Shown: one piece after another, positions 53,471 to 61,258 of the stretch
How the letters are laid out: every line of letters starts with the position of its first letter
How positions within the stretch are numbered: the stretch's first letter is position 1
Source of the DNA: Cohnella sp. AR92
GTDB lineage: Bacteria > Bacillota > Bacilli > Paenibacillales > Paenibacillaceae
Length of the DNA stretch: 64,000 bases
Reading direction: 5' to 3'
Assembly: GCF_003990975.1 (NCBI RefSeq)
Contig: NZ_RZJR01000001.1
Span: forward strand, 62,001 to 126,000
The notes under the pieces: model-generated
What the model saw: only the letters and a program-made list of their open reading frames with translations
Database searches by the model: none
Told to the model about the DNA's origin: nothing
Translations under genes and position numbers: made by a program

Positions 53471-54250
53471 TTATAGCTTCTGCTCCAGCACGCTTCGCGT
53501 GATTCGGGTGACGAATCTTCTTGGGAAGAAGCGCGGCGCTTGGGTGAGCAGCCAGTTCTGGAAGCCGGGGACAACGATTGTTTTTTTGCTCATTAACGCT
53601 TTGTACCCGATCTCTGCAACGGTTTCCGGGCTCATGAGCGTTTTCGGATCGGAGACCTTCTGACCATCCATCTTAGCGCTTCGGAAAAATTCGGTCCCGG
53701 TAGCCCCGGGGCATAATGCGGTGACGATAACCCCTGTCCCTTGCAGCTCGTTCGAGACGGCTTCGGTGAGCGAGAGAACGAAAGCTTTAGAAGCGGAATA
53801 GTTGGCACTGAGCGGGCAGGCGTAGAATGAAGTGGTCGAGCCTACGTTCAGTATGCTTCCGCTTCCGCGGCTCACCATGGCAGGAAGGAACAGCATCATG
53901 AGGTGGGAGAGCGAATGTACGTTGAGCTGCAGCATCTCAAGTTCGGAGCGTACGTCCTGCTCATGTAGCAGTCCGAAGGAGCCGAACCCCGCATTGTTGA
54001 CGAGAACGTCGATCGCGATGCCCATTTCCATCAGTTGCCCGTGTAGTAGGATGGGGCCATCACTTTGAGCCAGGTCAACGGGAATTAATATTGTCGAGAC
54101 GGCATAGTTGTCCCGAAGCTGCCGAGCAATACCGCTAAGCTTCTCTTCGTTGCGGGATGCAAGAACGATGCGGTAGTTCTTCTTGGCGAACAATTCCGCG
54201 AATGCCTTGCCGATGCCGCTAGATGCGCCTGTAATAAGGACGGTTTTCAT
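53471..54250 (-). CDS. Short-chain dehydrogenase/reductase (DltE-like)
   Basis: 259-residue SDR. Cofactor loop VLITGASSGIGKAFAELF (residues 4-21) and LVNNAGFGSFG; catalytic Ser in LNVGSTTSFYA and YSASKAF with Tyr and Lys. NADP preference is suggested by SRNEEKL after the second strand. Substrate unknown. It lies downstream of the ArsR gene and has its own copy of the presumed ArsR operator, so it is probably the regulated target. Confidence 0.87.
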   Translation of the reverse strand: MKTVLITGASSGIGKAFAELFAKKNYRIVLASRNEEKLSGIARQLRDNYAVSTILIPVDLAQSDGPILLHGQLMEMGIAIDVLVNNAGFGSFGLLHEQDVRSELEMLQLNVHSLSHLMMLFLPAMVSRGSGSILNVGSTTSFYACPLSANYSASKAFVLSLTEAVSNELQGTGVIVTALCPGATGTEFFRSAKMDGQKVSDPKTLMSPETVAEIGYKALMSKKTIVVPGFQNWLLTQAPRFFPRRFVTRITRSVLEQKL

Positions 54251-54287
54251 AGGGATGAAGCCTCCTAAGTCGTTTATTATCTAAAGA

Positions 54288-54323
54288 CCAAATAACTAAA
54301 TGTCTAATTATTTGGTTATTTAG
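54288..54323. promoter_or_regulatory. ArsR-type operator before the SDR gene
   Basis: Inverted repeat CCAAATAAC...GTTATTTGG-type: CCAAATAACTAAAT at 54288-54301 and ATTATTTGGTTATTTAG at 54307-54323. Confidence 0.55.
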
Positions 54324-54340
54324 TATGAGAAGAAAGGGCC

Positions 54341-54688
54341 TTATTCGGCCCCGGCAGTCTTCATCTCTATAATACGTTCCGTTGTCGCGATAAAATCCTT
54401 CAGATGCTGCACCGGTTCCTCGATTTCCAGGTTGTAATAAATCTCGGTGGCTATTTTGGTGGAATTGACGATATTGGCTTGTTTTAATATTTTCAGATGA
54501 TGGGATATGGCGGATCGGGACATCGGCGATCGTTCGACGATCTGAGCGACGTTTAGCGAATCGTGCTTCGTTAGCATCATAATGATATCTTGCCGGATAG
54601 GGTCGGCCAAGGCGAGGAAGATCGGGCTGCAATCCCTCAACTGCCGATGGACGAGTGTCTCAAGTTGCGTCGTATCATGGGCTTCCAT
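54341..54688 (-). CDS. ArsR-family regulator
   Basis: 115 residues. The winged helix has LADPIRQDIIMMLTKHDSLN and VERSPMSRSAISHHLKILKQ (about 28-71). The metal-binding CxC motif of ArsR/SmtB is absent, so the signal is probably not a metal. It lies in a cassette with the SDR gene, and both have the same dyad in their upstream regions. Confidence 0.83.
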   Translation of the reverse strand: MEAHDTTQLETLVHRQLRDCSPIFLALADPIRQDIIMMLTKHDSLNVAQIVERSPMSRSAISHHLKILKQANIVNSTKIATEIYYNLEIEEPVQHLKDFIATTERIIEMKTAGAE

Positions 54689-54716
54689 CGGTGCATTGCC
54701 TCCATCTTGTTATCGA

Positions 54717-54744
54717 CTAAATAACTAAATATTTGGTTATTTAG
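54717..54744. promoter_or_regulatory. ArsR-type operator before the regulator gene
   Basis: A 28-bp near-perfect palindrome, CTAAATAAC...GTTATTTAG, with one mismatch pair, matching the site before the SDR gene. Confidence 0.65.
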
Positions 54745-54793
54745 ATCTTAAAGCGGATTTACGGTAATGTCAAGGGAATACGCTTTGTTCTAC

Positions 54794-54843
54794 TTTCGCT
54801 GTTACCTCCGTTACGGTGAACCTCATCACAAATAACGGCGAAA
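54794..54843 (+). other. Recombination site 5 (diverged core)
   Basis: Core GAACCTCATCACAAAT at 54818-54833. The arms are well kept: TTTCGCTGTTA on the left and TAACGGCGAAA on the right. Confidence 0.75.
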
Positions 54844-54874
54844 ATTTTATCGAGACAAGCTTTCCAATTGCGTT

Positions 54875-55270
54875 GTGGAATCAGGTCCTATTAGCAATCT
54901 TTTGAGCATGTCGAAGGATCCCATCCCAGGTAAGCTCTTTCTGAAGGACAAGCTTGGACTAACCGGCATGGAAGTTTCGCTGAACCAACTGCCTGAGGGA
55001 GGCTCTGTCCCGTTCTATCACACCCATCGCGAGAATGAGGAGCTATACCTATTCATTGGCGGCCAAGGTCAGTTTCAGGTAGATGGACAGATTGTTGATG
55101 TAAAGGAAGGAACGGCTATTCGTGTTTCGCCTGAAGGCGAACGCACGCTTCGCAATAACGGTACTGGCGATTTGTATTTCATCGTAATTCAAGTCCAAGC
55201 GGGCAGTCTACGTCAATGGGTGCAGACGGATGGCGTCATACTCGATAAACCAGTGACCTGGCAGGAATAG
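54875..55270 (+). CDS. Cupin-domain protein, possibly shortened at its 5' end
   Basis: 131-residue single cupin: FYHTHRENEELYLFIGGQGQ (motif 1 with HxH...E, about 48-67) and EGTAIRVSPEGERTLRN (motif 2, about 77-93). No ribosome site precedes the GTG, and the frame stays open back to the recombination site at 54833, so the original start may have been lost at the cassette border. A later ATG at 54908 is possible. Function unknown; probably a small sugar or quinone-binding enzyme. It precedes an HxlR gene. Confidence 0.7.
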   Translation: MESGPISNLLSMSKDPIPGKLFLKDKLGLTGMEVSLNQLPEGGSVPFYHTHRENEELYLFIGGQGQFQVDGQIVDVKEGTAIRVSPEGERTLRNNGTGDLYFIVIQVQAGSLRQWVQTDGVILDKPVTWQE

Positions 55271-55308
55271 CATTAGGCGCAGCCTGATTAGAACGACAAC
55301 AATAAAAC

Positions 55309-55337
55309 TTGCAAAATGCAAGCACAGATCGTATAAT
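55309..55337 (+). promoter_or_regulatory. Promoter of the HxlR gene, apparently leaderless
   Basis: TTGCAA, 17-bp spacer, TATAAT (55332-55337). The expected RNA start coincides with the ATG at 55345. Confidence 0.65.
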
Positions 55338-55344
55338 CATGCTC

Positions 55345-55761
55345 ATGAAAAAGCGAACATCTACCGTTTGTCCAATTGTATATGCGCTCGATATATGGGG
55401 CGATCCATGGAGCCTCGTCGTCCTTCGTGACGTCCTTATCCATAACAAGCGGTATTACCGCGAATTCCTCGCTTCACGCGAGCGCATCGCAACCAATATT
55501 TTAAGCGCACGGCTCCAATCACTAGTTGAAGCAGGCTTGCTCGTCAAAATTGAAGGCGAGTCAAATCGGGCACAAACGATGTATCGGCCGACACAAAAAG
55601 CACTTGACCTGATTCCGGTCCTATTTGCCATCATGCATTGGGGCCTTGAGTACAATCCCAATACCGATATGAGTATTCCGATCATGCAAGAACTAAAAAC
55701 GAACGAAAAAGAGCTGGAGCAACGCCTTCTGCGGAATTTCGACGATGTACGTTCACAGTAA
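55345..55761 (+). CDS. HxlR-family regulator
   Basis: 138-residue winged-helix regulator, MKKRTSTVCPIVYALDIWGD, with the family Cys near the N-terminus (C9) that in YodB-type members senses electrophiles. Recognition segment NILSARLQSLVEAGLLVKIE (about 53-72). The start at 55345 is supported by the promoter, which would give a leaderless message; an ATG six bases earlier lies before the RNA start. Probably regulates the neighbouring cupin gene. Terminator directly after. Confidence 0.82.
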   Translation: MKKRTSTVCPIVYALDIWGDPWSLVVLRDVLIHNKRYYREFLASRERIATNILSARLQSLVEAGLLVKIEGESNRAQTMYRPTQKALDLIPVLFAIMHWGLEYNPNTDMSIPIMQELKTNEKELEQRLLRNFDDVRSQ

Positions 55762-55784
55762 GATCAATCCCATATATACAAAAA

Positions 55785-55809
55785 AAGGAGCTGCCGTGGC
55801 AGCTCCTTT
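55785..55809 (+). terminator. Terminator after HxlR
   Basis: AAAGGAGCTGCC-gt-GGCAGCTCCTTT, followed by CGTGATTTTC; directly abuts recombination site 6. Confidence 0.85.
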
Positions 55810-55815
55810 CGTGAT

Positions 55816-55865
55816 TTTCGCCGTTATGAGCGTTAAGGTGAACCGTACCACAAGTGACGGCGAAA
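55816..55865 (+). other. Recombination site 6
   Basis: Core GAACCGTACCACAAGT at 55840-55855. Clear dyad: TTTCGCCGTTA on the left, TGACGGCGAAA on the right, 24 bases on either side of GA. Confidence 0.8.
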
Positions 55866-56017
55866 TATTGAATACAGCAATAAACTCAAAGACACCCCAT
55901 ATGATCAGTTCAACTGATATGAGCGTAAATCTGAAGAGGCGAGTTCACTCAACAAACGATGTTCAAAACGTAAGGTTTCTTCTTGAAATATCTGAGGTAT
56001 ACATCGCACGATCCCAT

Positions 56018-56222
56018 TTCCTTCTTGTGTTCATCATCTAGAATTTATAAGTTTTACCCTTATCCATTCCTATTTTTGCTCGTTCGCGCTTGCGGAACAG
56101 AACGATGAGCGCCGGCAGGATTGTTAAGGCGCAGATCAGCGAGAGCAATGTATCAATGACCGTCGTTACGCCGAAATCGCGCAGCGCCGGGAAGTTGACA
56201 AAGATCAGGTTAGAGAAGCGAG
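56018..56222 (-). pseudogene. Duplicated 3' fragment of the MMPL transporter gene
   Basis: Nearly identical to 50053-50315, including the downstream flank, with an internal deletion (the QTKTPSASMDVEKALQ part is missing). Only the last transmembrane segments (VNFPALRDFGVTTVIDTLL) remain. It shows that cassette DNA has been duplicated and then eroded. The rest of 55866-56332 shows no gene. Confidence 0.8.
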
Positions 56223-56306
56223 GCCCGAAGTAGCTCGGATACTTGATCGTCTTTTTACATGAATGTCTGGTCAGGTTAGTGGATTTACAGGGGAAAAACA
56301 CGCAAC

Positions 56307-56332
56307 AAAGGCACCCAATCGGGTGCCTTTTG
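56307..56332 (+). terminator. Terminator before recombination site 7
   Basis: AAAGGCACCC-aat-cGGGTGCCTTTT, directly abutting the site. Confidence 0.8.
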
Positions 56333-56382
56333 ATTTCGCTCTATAAATGATACGCGGAACCGTGCCATAAGTGGGGCGAATT
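56333..56382 (+). other. Recombination site 7
   Basis: Core GAACCGTGCCATAAGT at 56357-56372. Arms ATTTCGCTCTATA and GGGGCGAATT are symmetric at the ends. Confidence 0.75.
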
Positions 56383-56387
56383 CCCAT

Positions 56388-57260
56388 TCACAATTTATCA
56401 ACCCGTGCTGCAATAAAATCAATAAATTTCTTTGCCGCTGGAGAAACATTTTTAAAAGAAACGGCAGCTATGCCGATTGAACGGGAATGCTCCCCATCCA
56501 AAGGTCGTATACACAAATCATATTGAGTCTGTGATAGTATCATTTCAGGGAGAATGCTCACGCCTAGACCATGTTGTACCATGGACATAATGGCATGATC
56601 ATCTTCCACTTCATATTGGATTTTCGGTGAAAGTTTATGTTGAGAGAAAATGCGAAGCACATCAATATCACAGCCTGCAACAGGCATAATGAAAGGCAAA
56701 TCCACGATTTGTTCTAATCGGATTATGGATTGCTCTCGAAGAACGTGATTAGATGGCAAAATGCAGAGCATTCTATCATTTTTCAACGGAATCACTTCTA
56801 ATCCTTCTTGTGTAGGAGCATTCACAAAACCAAAATCAACTTCCCCGCTAACGATCCAGTTTTCGATTTCATGATAGTTTCCATCTAGTAATTTCGCTTC
56901 GATTAGCGGAAACTGATCGTGATATTCTTTCAGTAATCGGGGTAACCATTGAATCGATACGCTTGAGAAGGTGCCAATCCTTACTGTGCCAATCTCCAGC
57001 CCCTTAATCAAAGCGACTTCTTGATGGAGTTTCTCGTTCAATTGGATGATTTCTTTGAAATGATGTAATAAACGCTCTCCATTGTCGGTTAATTTGATGC
57101 CGGAACGGCTCCTAATCAGAAGAGTTAAACCTAATTCATGCTCCAGCCCAGAGATGGCATGGCTGATTGCTGACTGCGTAAGTTTTAACATTTCCCCCAC
57201 TTTGGTAAGGCTTCCCACTTCCACAACTTTGACAAAAATCTGATATTTAAGCAAGCTCAT
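56388..57260 (-). CDS. LysR-family regulator
   Basis: 290 residues. N-terminal helix-turn-helix VVEVGSLTKVGEMLKLTQSA with ISHAISGLEHELG (about 12-44); the C-terminal periplasmic-binding-like effector domain includes GTVRIGTFSSVSIQWLPRLL. The ATG at 57260 has AGGTGG five bases upstream; an ATG directly before it is equally possible. Divergent from the monooxygenase and epoxide hydrolase genes, its likely targets. Confidence 0.87.
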   Translation of the reverse strand: MSLLKYQIFVKVVEVGSLTKVGEMLKLTQSAISHAISGLEHELGLTLLIRSRSGIKLTDNGERLLHHFKEIIQLNEKLHQEVALIKGLEIGTVRIGTFSSVSIQWLPRLLKEYHDQFPLIEAKLLDGNYHEIENWIVSGEVDFGFVNAPTQEGLEVIPLKNDRMLCILPSNHVLREQSIIRLEQIVDLPFIMPVAGCDIDVLRIFSQHKLSPKIQYEVEDDHAIMSMVQHGLGVSILPEMILSQTQYDLCIRPLDGEHSRSIGIAAVSFKNVSPAAKKFIDFIAARVDKL

Positions 57261-57412
57261 CATGGCCACCTATTTTCATGAAAAATATTAATTAATAACA
57301 TCATAAACATTCATTATATTTATTCTAATTTAAGGGGTATACTCGAATCAACCCAAATTTTGGATAGCCGGGTTATTAACTACAAGTACTATTTTCCTTA
57401 TGGGAGGCACTT

Positions 57413-57745
57413 ATGAGCAGAATTGCAAAAACTCCTCAAACACCTTACTATGCAGTGGTTTTTACGTCTGAACTAACAAGTGGAGAACAAGGGTATGAAA
57501 AAATGGCGGACAAGATGGTTGAACTTGCTTCTACACAACCAGGCTTTTTAGGCATAGAAAGCAGCGATCGCGACCAGGAAGGGCTAGGGATTACGGTTTC
57601 TTATTGGGATTCCCTGGAGTCAATCAAAAATTGGAAAGACCATGCCATGCATAAGGTGGCGCAGGAAAAGGGGAAAGCGGTTTGGTATAAACGATTTGGA
57701 CTAAGAGTGTGCAGGGTCGAACGAGACAATTTTTTTGAAATGTAA
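57413..57745 (+). CDS. Antibiotic biosynthesis monooxygenase-like (ABM) protein
   Basis: 110-residue dimeric alpha/beta-barrel-type protein: YYAVVFTSELTSGEQGYEKM, QPGFLGIESSDRD and ISYWDSLE-like VSYWDSLESIKNWKDHAMH, the usual ABM pattern. Members oxidise quinones or degrade haem; this one lacks features to decide. GGGAGG six bases before ATG. AT-rich, unlike the GC-rich epoxide hydrolase gene 41 bases downstream. Confidence 0.78.
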   Translation: MSRIAKTPQTPYYAVVFTSELTSGEQGYEKMADKMVELASTQPGFLGIESSDRDQEGLGITVSYWDSLESIKNWKDHAMHKVAQEKGKAVWYKRFGLRVCRVERDNFFEM

Positions 57746-57786
57746 GTGTTATGCATGCCACAACAAATTTAAGGAGGCATTCAAAC

Positions 57787-58956
57787 ATGAACACGGAAAC
57801 GAACGCACAGTCAGATATGATCCGTCCCTTCCGCATCGAAGCTCCCCAGGGCGAACTGAAAGACCTGAACCATCGACTCCGCATGACCCGCTGGCCCGGT
57901 GAGTTGTCGGGCGTCGGCTGGAGCTACGGTGCCCCCCTCTCCTTCGTGAAGGACATGGCCGAGTATTGGAGAATTTCGTTTGACTGGCGCCGCCAAGAGG
58001 CTCGCTTGAATGAGTTGCCGCAGTTCACCGCCACGGTCGATGGGGCGACTATCCACTTCTTCCACATCCGGTCGCAAGAGCCGAACGCCACGCCACTCTT
58101 GCTCGTTCACGGCTGGCCGAGTTCGCCCGTCGAATTCCTGGATCTGATAGGTCCCCTGACCGATCCGACTTCCTACGGTGGCGACGTGTCGGACGCGTAT
58201 CACCTCGTCATCCCGTCCCTGCCGGGGTTCGGTTTGTCCGGTCCGACGACCGAAACGGGATGGTCGCCACGTCGCGCGGCCGGCGCACTAGCTGAGCTGA
58301 TGGGCTTGCTTGGCTATGAGCGCTATGGCGTACAGGGTGGAGACATGGGGGCGATTATCGCGCCGGAGATCGGCCGGATCGCGGCGCAGAACGTGATCGG
58401 TGTCCACGTCAACGCCGCGACTATGGGCTTTGTTCCCTTCGGCCAGGTCGAAGATGAGGTATTAGGAACACTGACCGAGGCTGAGAAGGTCCGGTTGGAG
58501 CGCCTGGGCCAATTCATGCAGGAGCGGTTCGGCTTTAACAAGATTCAATCGACTAGGCCTCAGACGCTGGCCTATGGACTGCACGATTCCCCGGTCGGCC
58601 TGCTCGCCTGGACGTGCGAATTGTACTACGGCTTCGGTGACGCCTTGGAGGCCGTGGACCGAGATCGCTTCCTGACGAACCTCATGCTTTATTGGCTAAC
58701 CGGCACGGCGAATTCTTCCGCCCGCATGTACTACGAAGGCGCGCATGATGCGGCGGCCTGGGTACCTAAAGATCCATCGCCGACGCCTGTGGGCGTAGCC
58801 GTATTCCAGCAATCTGATGTTGCGATCCGCCGCTTTGCCGAGCTCGCCAACAACATCGTGCATTGGAACGAATTCGAGCGCGGAACACACTTTGCGGCGA
58901 TCGACGCGCCGGATCTGATGGTCGGGGATATCCGGTCGTTTTTCAGGAATTTATAG
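57787..58956 (+). CDS. Epoxide hydrolase, alpha/beta-hydrolase with EHN domain
   Basis: 389 residues. N-terminal EHN domain IRPFRIEAPQGELKDLNHRL with WPGELSGVGWSYGAPL; the alpha/beta core has the oxyanion motif VHGWPSSPVEF (HGWP), nucleophile Asp in GVQGGDMGAIIAPEIG and His in ERGTHFAAIDAPD. Tyr residues of the lid are present in the RMYYEGAHD region. Hydrolyses epoxides to diols. Start at 57787 with AAGGAGG nine bases upstream. Its base composition is markedly GC-richer than the gene before it, suggesting a separate origin. Confidence 0.87.
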   Translation: MNTETNAQSDMIRPFRIEAPQGELKDLNHRLRMTRWPGELSGVGWSYGAPLSFVKDMAEYWRISFDWRRQEARLNELPQFTATVDGATIHFFHIRSQEPNATPLLLVHGWPSSPVEFLDLIGPLTDPTSYGGDVSDAYHLVIPSLPGFGLSGPTTETGWSPRRAAGALAELMGLLGYERYGVQGGDMGAIIAPEIGRIAAQNVIGVHVNAATMGFVPFGQVEDEVLGTLTEAEKVRLERLGQFMQERFGFNKIQSTRPQTLAYGLHDSPVGLLAWTCELYYGFGDALEAVDRDRFLTNLMLYWLTGTANSSARMYYEGAHDAAAWVPKDPSPTPVGVAVFQQSDVAIRRFAELANNIVHWNEFERGTHFAAIDAPDLMVGDIRSFFRNL

Positions 58957-58970
58957 AGTAAACGACAAGC

Positions 58971-58999
58971 AGGGCACCTCCTCAGGTGCCCTCGATTTT
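58971..58999 (+). terminator. Terminator after the epoxide hydrolase gene
   Basis: AGGGCACCT-cctc-AGGTGCCCT followed by CGATTTTCGC, which resembles the terminator/TTTCGC joint seen before the recombination sites; no core follows here. Confidence 0.75.
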
Positions 59000-59127
59000 C
59001 GCTTTGGCTTTTACATCGCTTCGATGCGGTTTTTTTGCCACTTCAGCGTTATTGATGATCAGCGATGCCTTGAAAACAGGGATTATAGATCCTTAAACAA
59101 TAGATCTGCTCAAAGCCGATAGCTGAG

Positions 59128-60012
59128 TTACACCTGTCTATGCCTTACATTTACAAGCAATATGCTAGAAACGATAAGCGCCATTCCTACGATAAGGTTC
59201 ATCGTCAAATGCTCGTTCAGGAACAAAATGCTGCAGACGATGGAGACGACCGGGATAAGGAAGGTGTAAGAGCCGACCTTCGATGCCTCGCCTGAACCGA
59301 TTAGCTTGAAGTATACGAGCCAACCGAGTGCAATGATAAATACAGAGATGAACAGCGTATCGTACAAGAAAGCGGCCGTCCAGCGTACCTCTGACCAGCT
59401 CTCGACAGTCGAGCCGTAAGCCGTCATGACGATGCCTCCAATCACGATCTGCATAGCGGTCATCCATAGCGAATCGACCTTGGCTGCCTGCCGTTTGATA
59501 TAAACCGTGCCAAGCGCCCAGCTTAGCGCGGACCCCAAGGCAAGTAGTATGCCCAAGATGGAAATGCCCCCCTTCAATCCGCCGATGCTCATCGCGGCGA
59601 CTCCGCCGAAGCCGAGCAGTAAGCCGACCATTTTCCGCGTGTACATCCCCTCTCCCAGCCACATCCAAGCGAACAATCCGAGTAGCACAGGCTGGAGGAA
59701 CACGATCGCAGAGAACAGGCCAGCCGGCATGTATTGGAGGCCGACGGTTTGGAAGCCGTAGTAGAATACGATGCTTAAGAATGCGGACAGCACATAATAC
59801 CGCCATGTTTCCCGAAGCCGAAGCAGCTTCCAGTGCGGCAACGCAATAATAATAAGCAGTGCGCCTCCGATTAGGGTACGAAGTCCGGCAAACAGAAGCG
59901 GCGGCGTAAACTCGAGAGCATACTTGGACAAAGGCCAGTTAATCCCCCACATTAGAATGAGGAAGGCCAAATAGAATAACGTTTGCTTACTTGATAATGC
60001 TGTCTCTGACAT
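59128..60012 (-). CDS. EamA-family (DMT) transporter
   Basis: 294-residue membrane protein with ten helices and two EamA repeats. Repeat 1 includes FLILMWGINWPLSKYALEFT and PPLLFAGLRTLIGGALL; repeat 2 LALGSALSWALGTVYIKRQA. Exporter of metabolites or amino acids by family; substrate unknown. Divergent from a LysR gene 100 bases away, its likely regulator. Confidence 0.87.
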   Translation of the reverse strand: MSETALSSKQTLFYLAFLILMWGINWPLSKYALEFTPPLLFAGLRTLIGGALLIIIALPHWKLLRLRETWRYYVLSAFLSIVFYYGFQTVGLQYMPAGLFSAIVFLQPVLLGLFAWMWLGEGMYTRKMVGLLLGFGGVAAMSIGGLKGGISILGILLALGSALSWALGTVYIKRQAAKVDSLWMTAMQIVIGGIVMTAYGSTVESWSEVRWTAAFLYDTLFISVFIIALGWLVYFKLIGSGEASKVGSYTFLIPVVSIVCSILFLNEHLTMNLIVGMALIVSSILLVNVRHRQV

Positions 60013-60112
60013 ATAACGAATCTCTCCTTGTGAGAAGCCTTATCCGAATGATACACTATATTCCAGCATGATTAAAATGAATGTTTCTCATAGGGGGCAT
60101 ATCATTAACGTT

Positions 60113-60997
60113 ATGACCAATACACAAATCAAGCTGTTCGTAAAGATTGCAGAGACGGCGAGCTTCACAAAAGCCGGCCTCGAACTCAATATGACGCAGC
60201 CTGCGGTCAGCCGAGCAATCTCCTCGCTAGAATCGGAGTTGGACATCCCTCTGCTGCTGCGTGACCGCCGCGGCGTACAATTGACTGAAGCCGGGAAGCG
60301 AATCGTCGTTCTGTTCCGCGAGATTCTCAGCACCTTCGCCAAGGTCGATCAAGTCGTCGCCGATGAGAAAGGGCTTCAAGTCGGCACCATCCGCGTCGGA
60401 GCGTTTCCCGTGGCCGCTGCTCACTTCCTGCCTCGTATTATTAGCGCTATCGCCAAGCAGCATCCGAACATCGCATTCGAGCTGCAAGAGGGTAGCATCG
60501 ACGAGCTGAGAAACTGGCTGGAGACACGAGTGATCGACGTTGCATTGCTCATTCCGCCGGATGGAGATTGGGATACGATTCCGCTCTATCGGGAGAAAAT
60601 GTTCGCCATACTGCGAGAGGATCATCCTTTGAGCGGTTTGCCCATTGTCCCCGTCAAACAGCTCTCGAAGGAGCCATTCATTACGTGTAATGCCGGCTAT
60701 GAGCCGCCGCTTACCGACCTTTTCGAACGAGCGAGGACCCACTTGCAACCGAAGTACATCGTTCAGAGTGTCAGCATGGCTCTCCATATGGCGGAGGAGG
60801 GGCTCGGCTTCCCCATTCTGTCCGAGCTTGCGCTGAAGTCTCTCCCTCCAGGGCTTGTGAAACGCAAGCTTGAACCGAATGCCTATCGCGATATTGGGCT
60901 TGCGGTTCCATCCATCCATGAGGCATCCCACGCGGTCAAGTTGTTCATTCGGACGACGCTCGATCTGTTTCCGCCGCCGCCGAATGGCCTGACTTAA
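60113..60997 (+). CDS. LysR-family regulator
   Basis: 294 residues. Helix-turn-helix IAETASFTKAGLELNMTQPA then VSRAISSLESELDIPLL (about 11-50); effector domain from about 90 (GTIRVGAFPVAAAHFLPRII). ATG at 60113 was chosen because family members begin right before this helix; GGGGG lies 15 bases upstream, so the start has some doubt and an in-frame ATG 45 bases earlier exists. Probably controls the divergent EamA gene. Confidence 0.86.
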   Translation: MTNTQIKLFVKIAETASFTKAGLELNMTQPAVSRAISSLESELDIPLLLRDRRGVQLTEAGKRIVVLFREILSTFAKVDQVVADEKGLQVGTIRVGAFPVAAAHFLPRIISAIAKQHPNIAFELQEGSIDELRNWLETRVIDVALLIPPDGDWDTIPLYREKMFAILREDHPLSGLPIVPVKQLSKEPFITCNAGYEPPLTDLFERARTHLQPKYIVQSVSMALHMAEEGLGFPILSELALKSLPPGLVKRKLEPNAYRDIGLAVPSIHEASHAVKLFIRTTLDLFPPPPNGLT

Positions 60998-61095
60998 AGA
61001 AAATTAATCCCCAATCGGAAGTCCGACACCGCTTCGTAAAGCAGCACCAAAAGCAGATTCGTCGCTGTAGCCAGACTATATTAATCAGACCTATC

Positions 61096-61119
61096 AAGGC
61101 ACCCTAAATGGGTGCCTTT
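61096..61119 (+). terminator. Terminator before the decayed recombination site
   Basis: AAGGCACCC-taaat-GGGTGCCTT; almost the same sequence recurs at 62349-62374. Confidence 0.75.
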
Positions 61120-61121
61120 CG

Positions 61122-61171
61122 CTTTCGCATTTGAGATGATACGCTGAACACACCTGAGGAAATTCGGATCC
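61122..61171 (+). other. Decayed recombination half-site
   Basis: The left arm (CTTTCGCATTT...GATACGCT) and GAAC are kept, but the right arm is unrelated to the other copies. It may mark an old junction or the border of the array. Confidence 0.45.
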
Positions 61172-61199
61172 GTATTTTCAAATATATTTATTCACCAAC

Positions 61200-61225
61200 T
61201 GAACCTTTTTGCCCGCGAGAGCGAA
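61200..61225 (+). promoter_or_regulatory. ECF-type promoter of the sigma/anti-sigma pair
   Basis: TGAACC, 16-bp spacer, CGAA, the form of a SigW/ECF promoter, 34 bases before the sigma gene. Suggests autoregulation. Confidence 0.6.
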
Positions 61226-61258
61226 GTAAGGGTTGAAACACGTCAGGGAGGGCCCCCC

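Noticed and set aside
30280..56382. Integron with attC sites
   Set aside because: No tyrosine integrase and no attC-type R/L boxes; the repeated sites are dyads with a central dinucleotide as used by serine recombinases.
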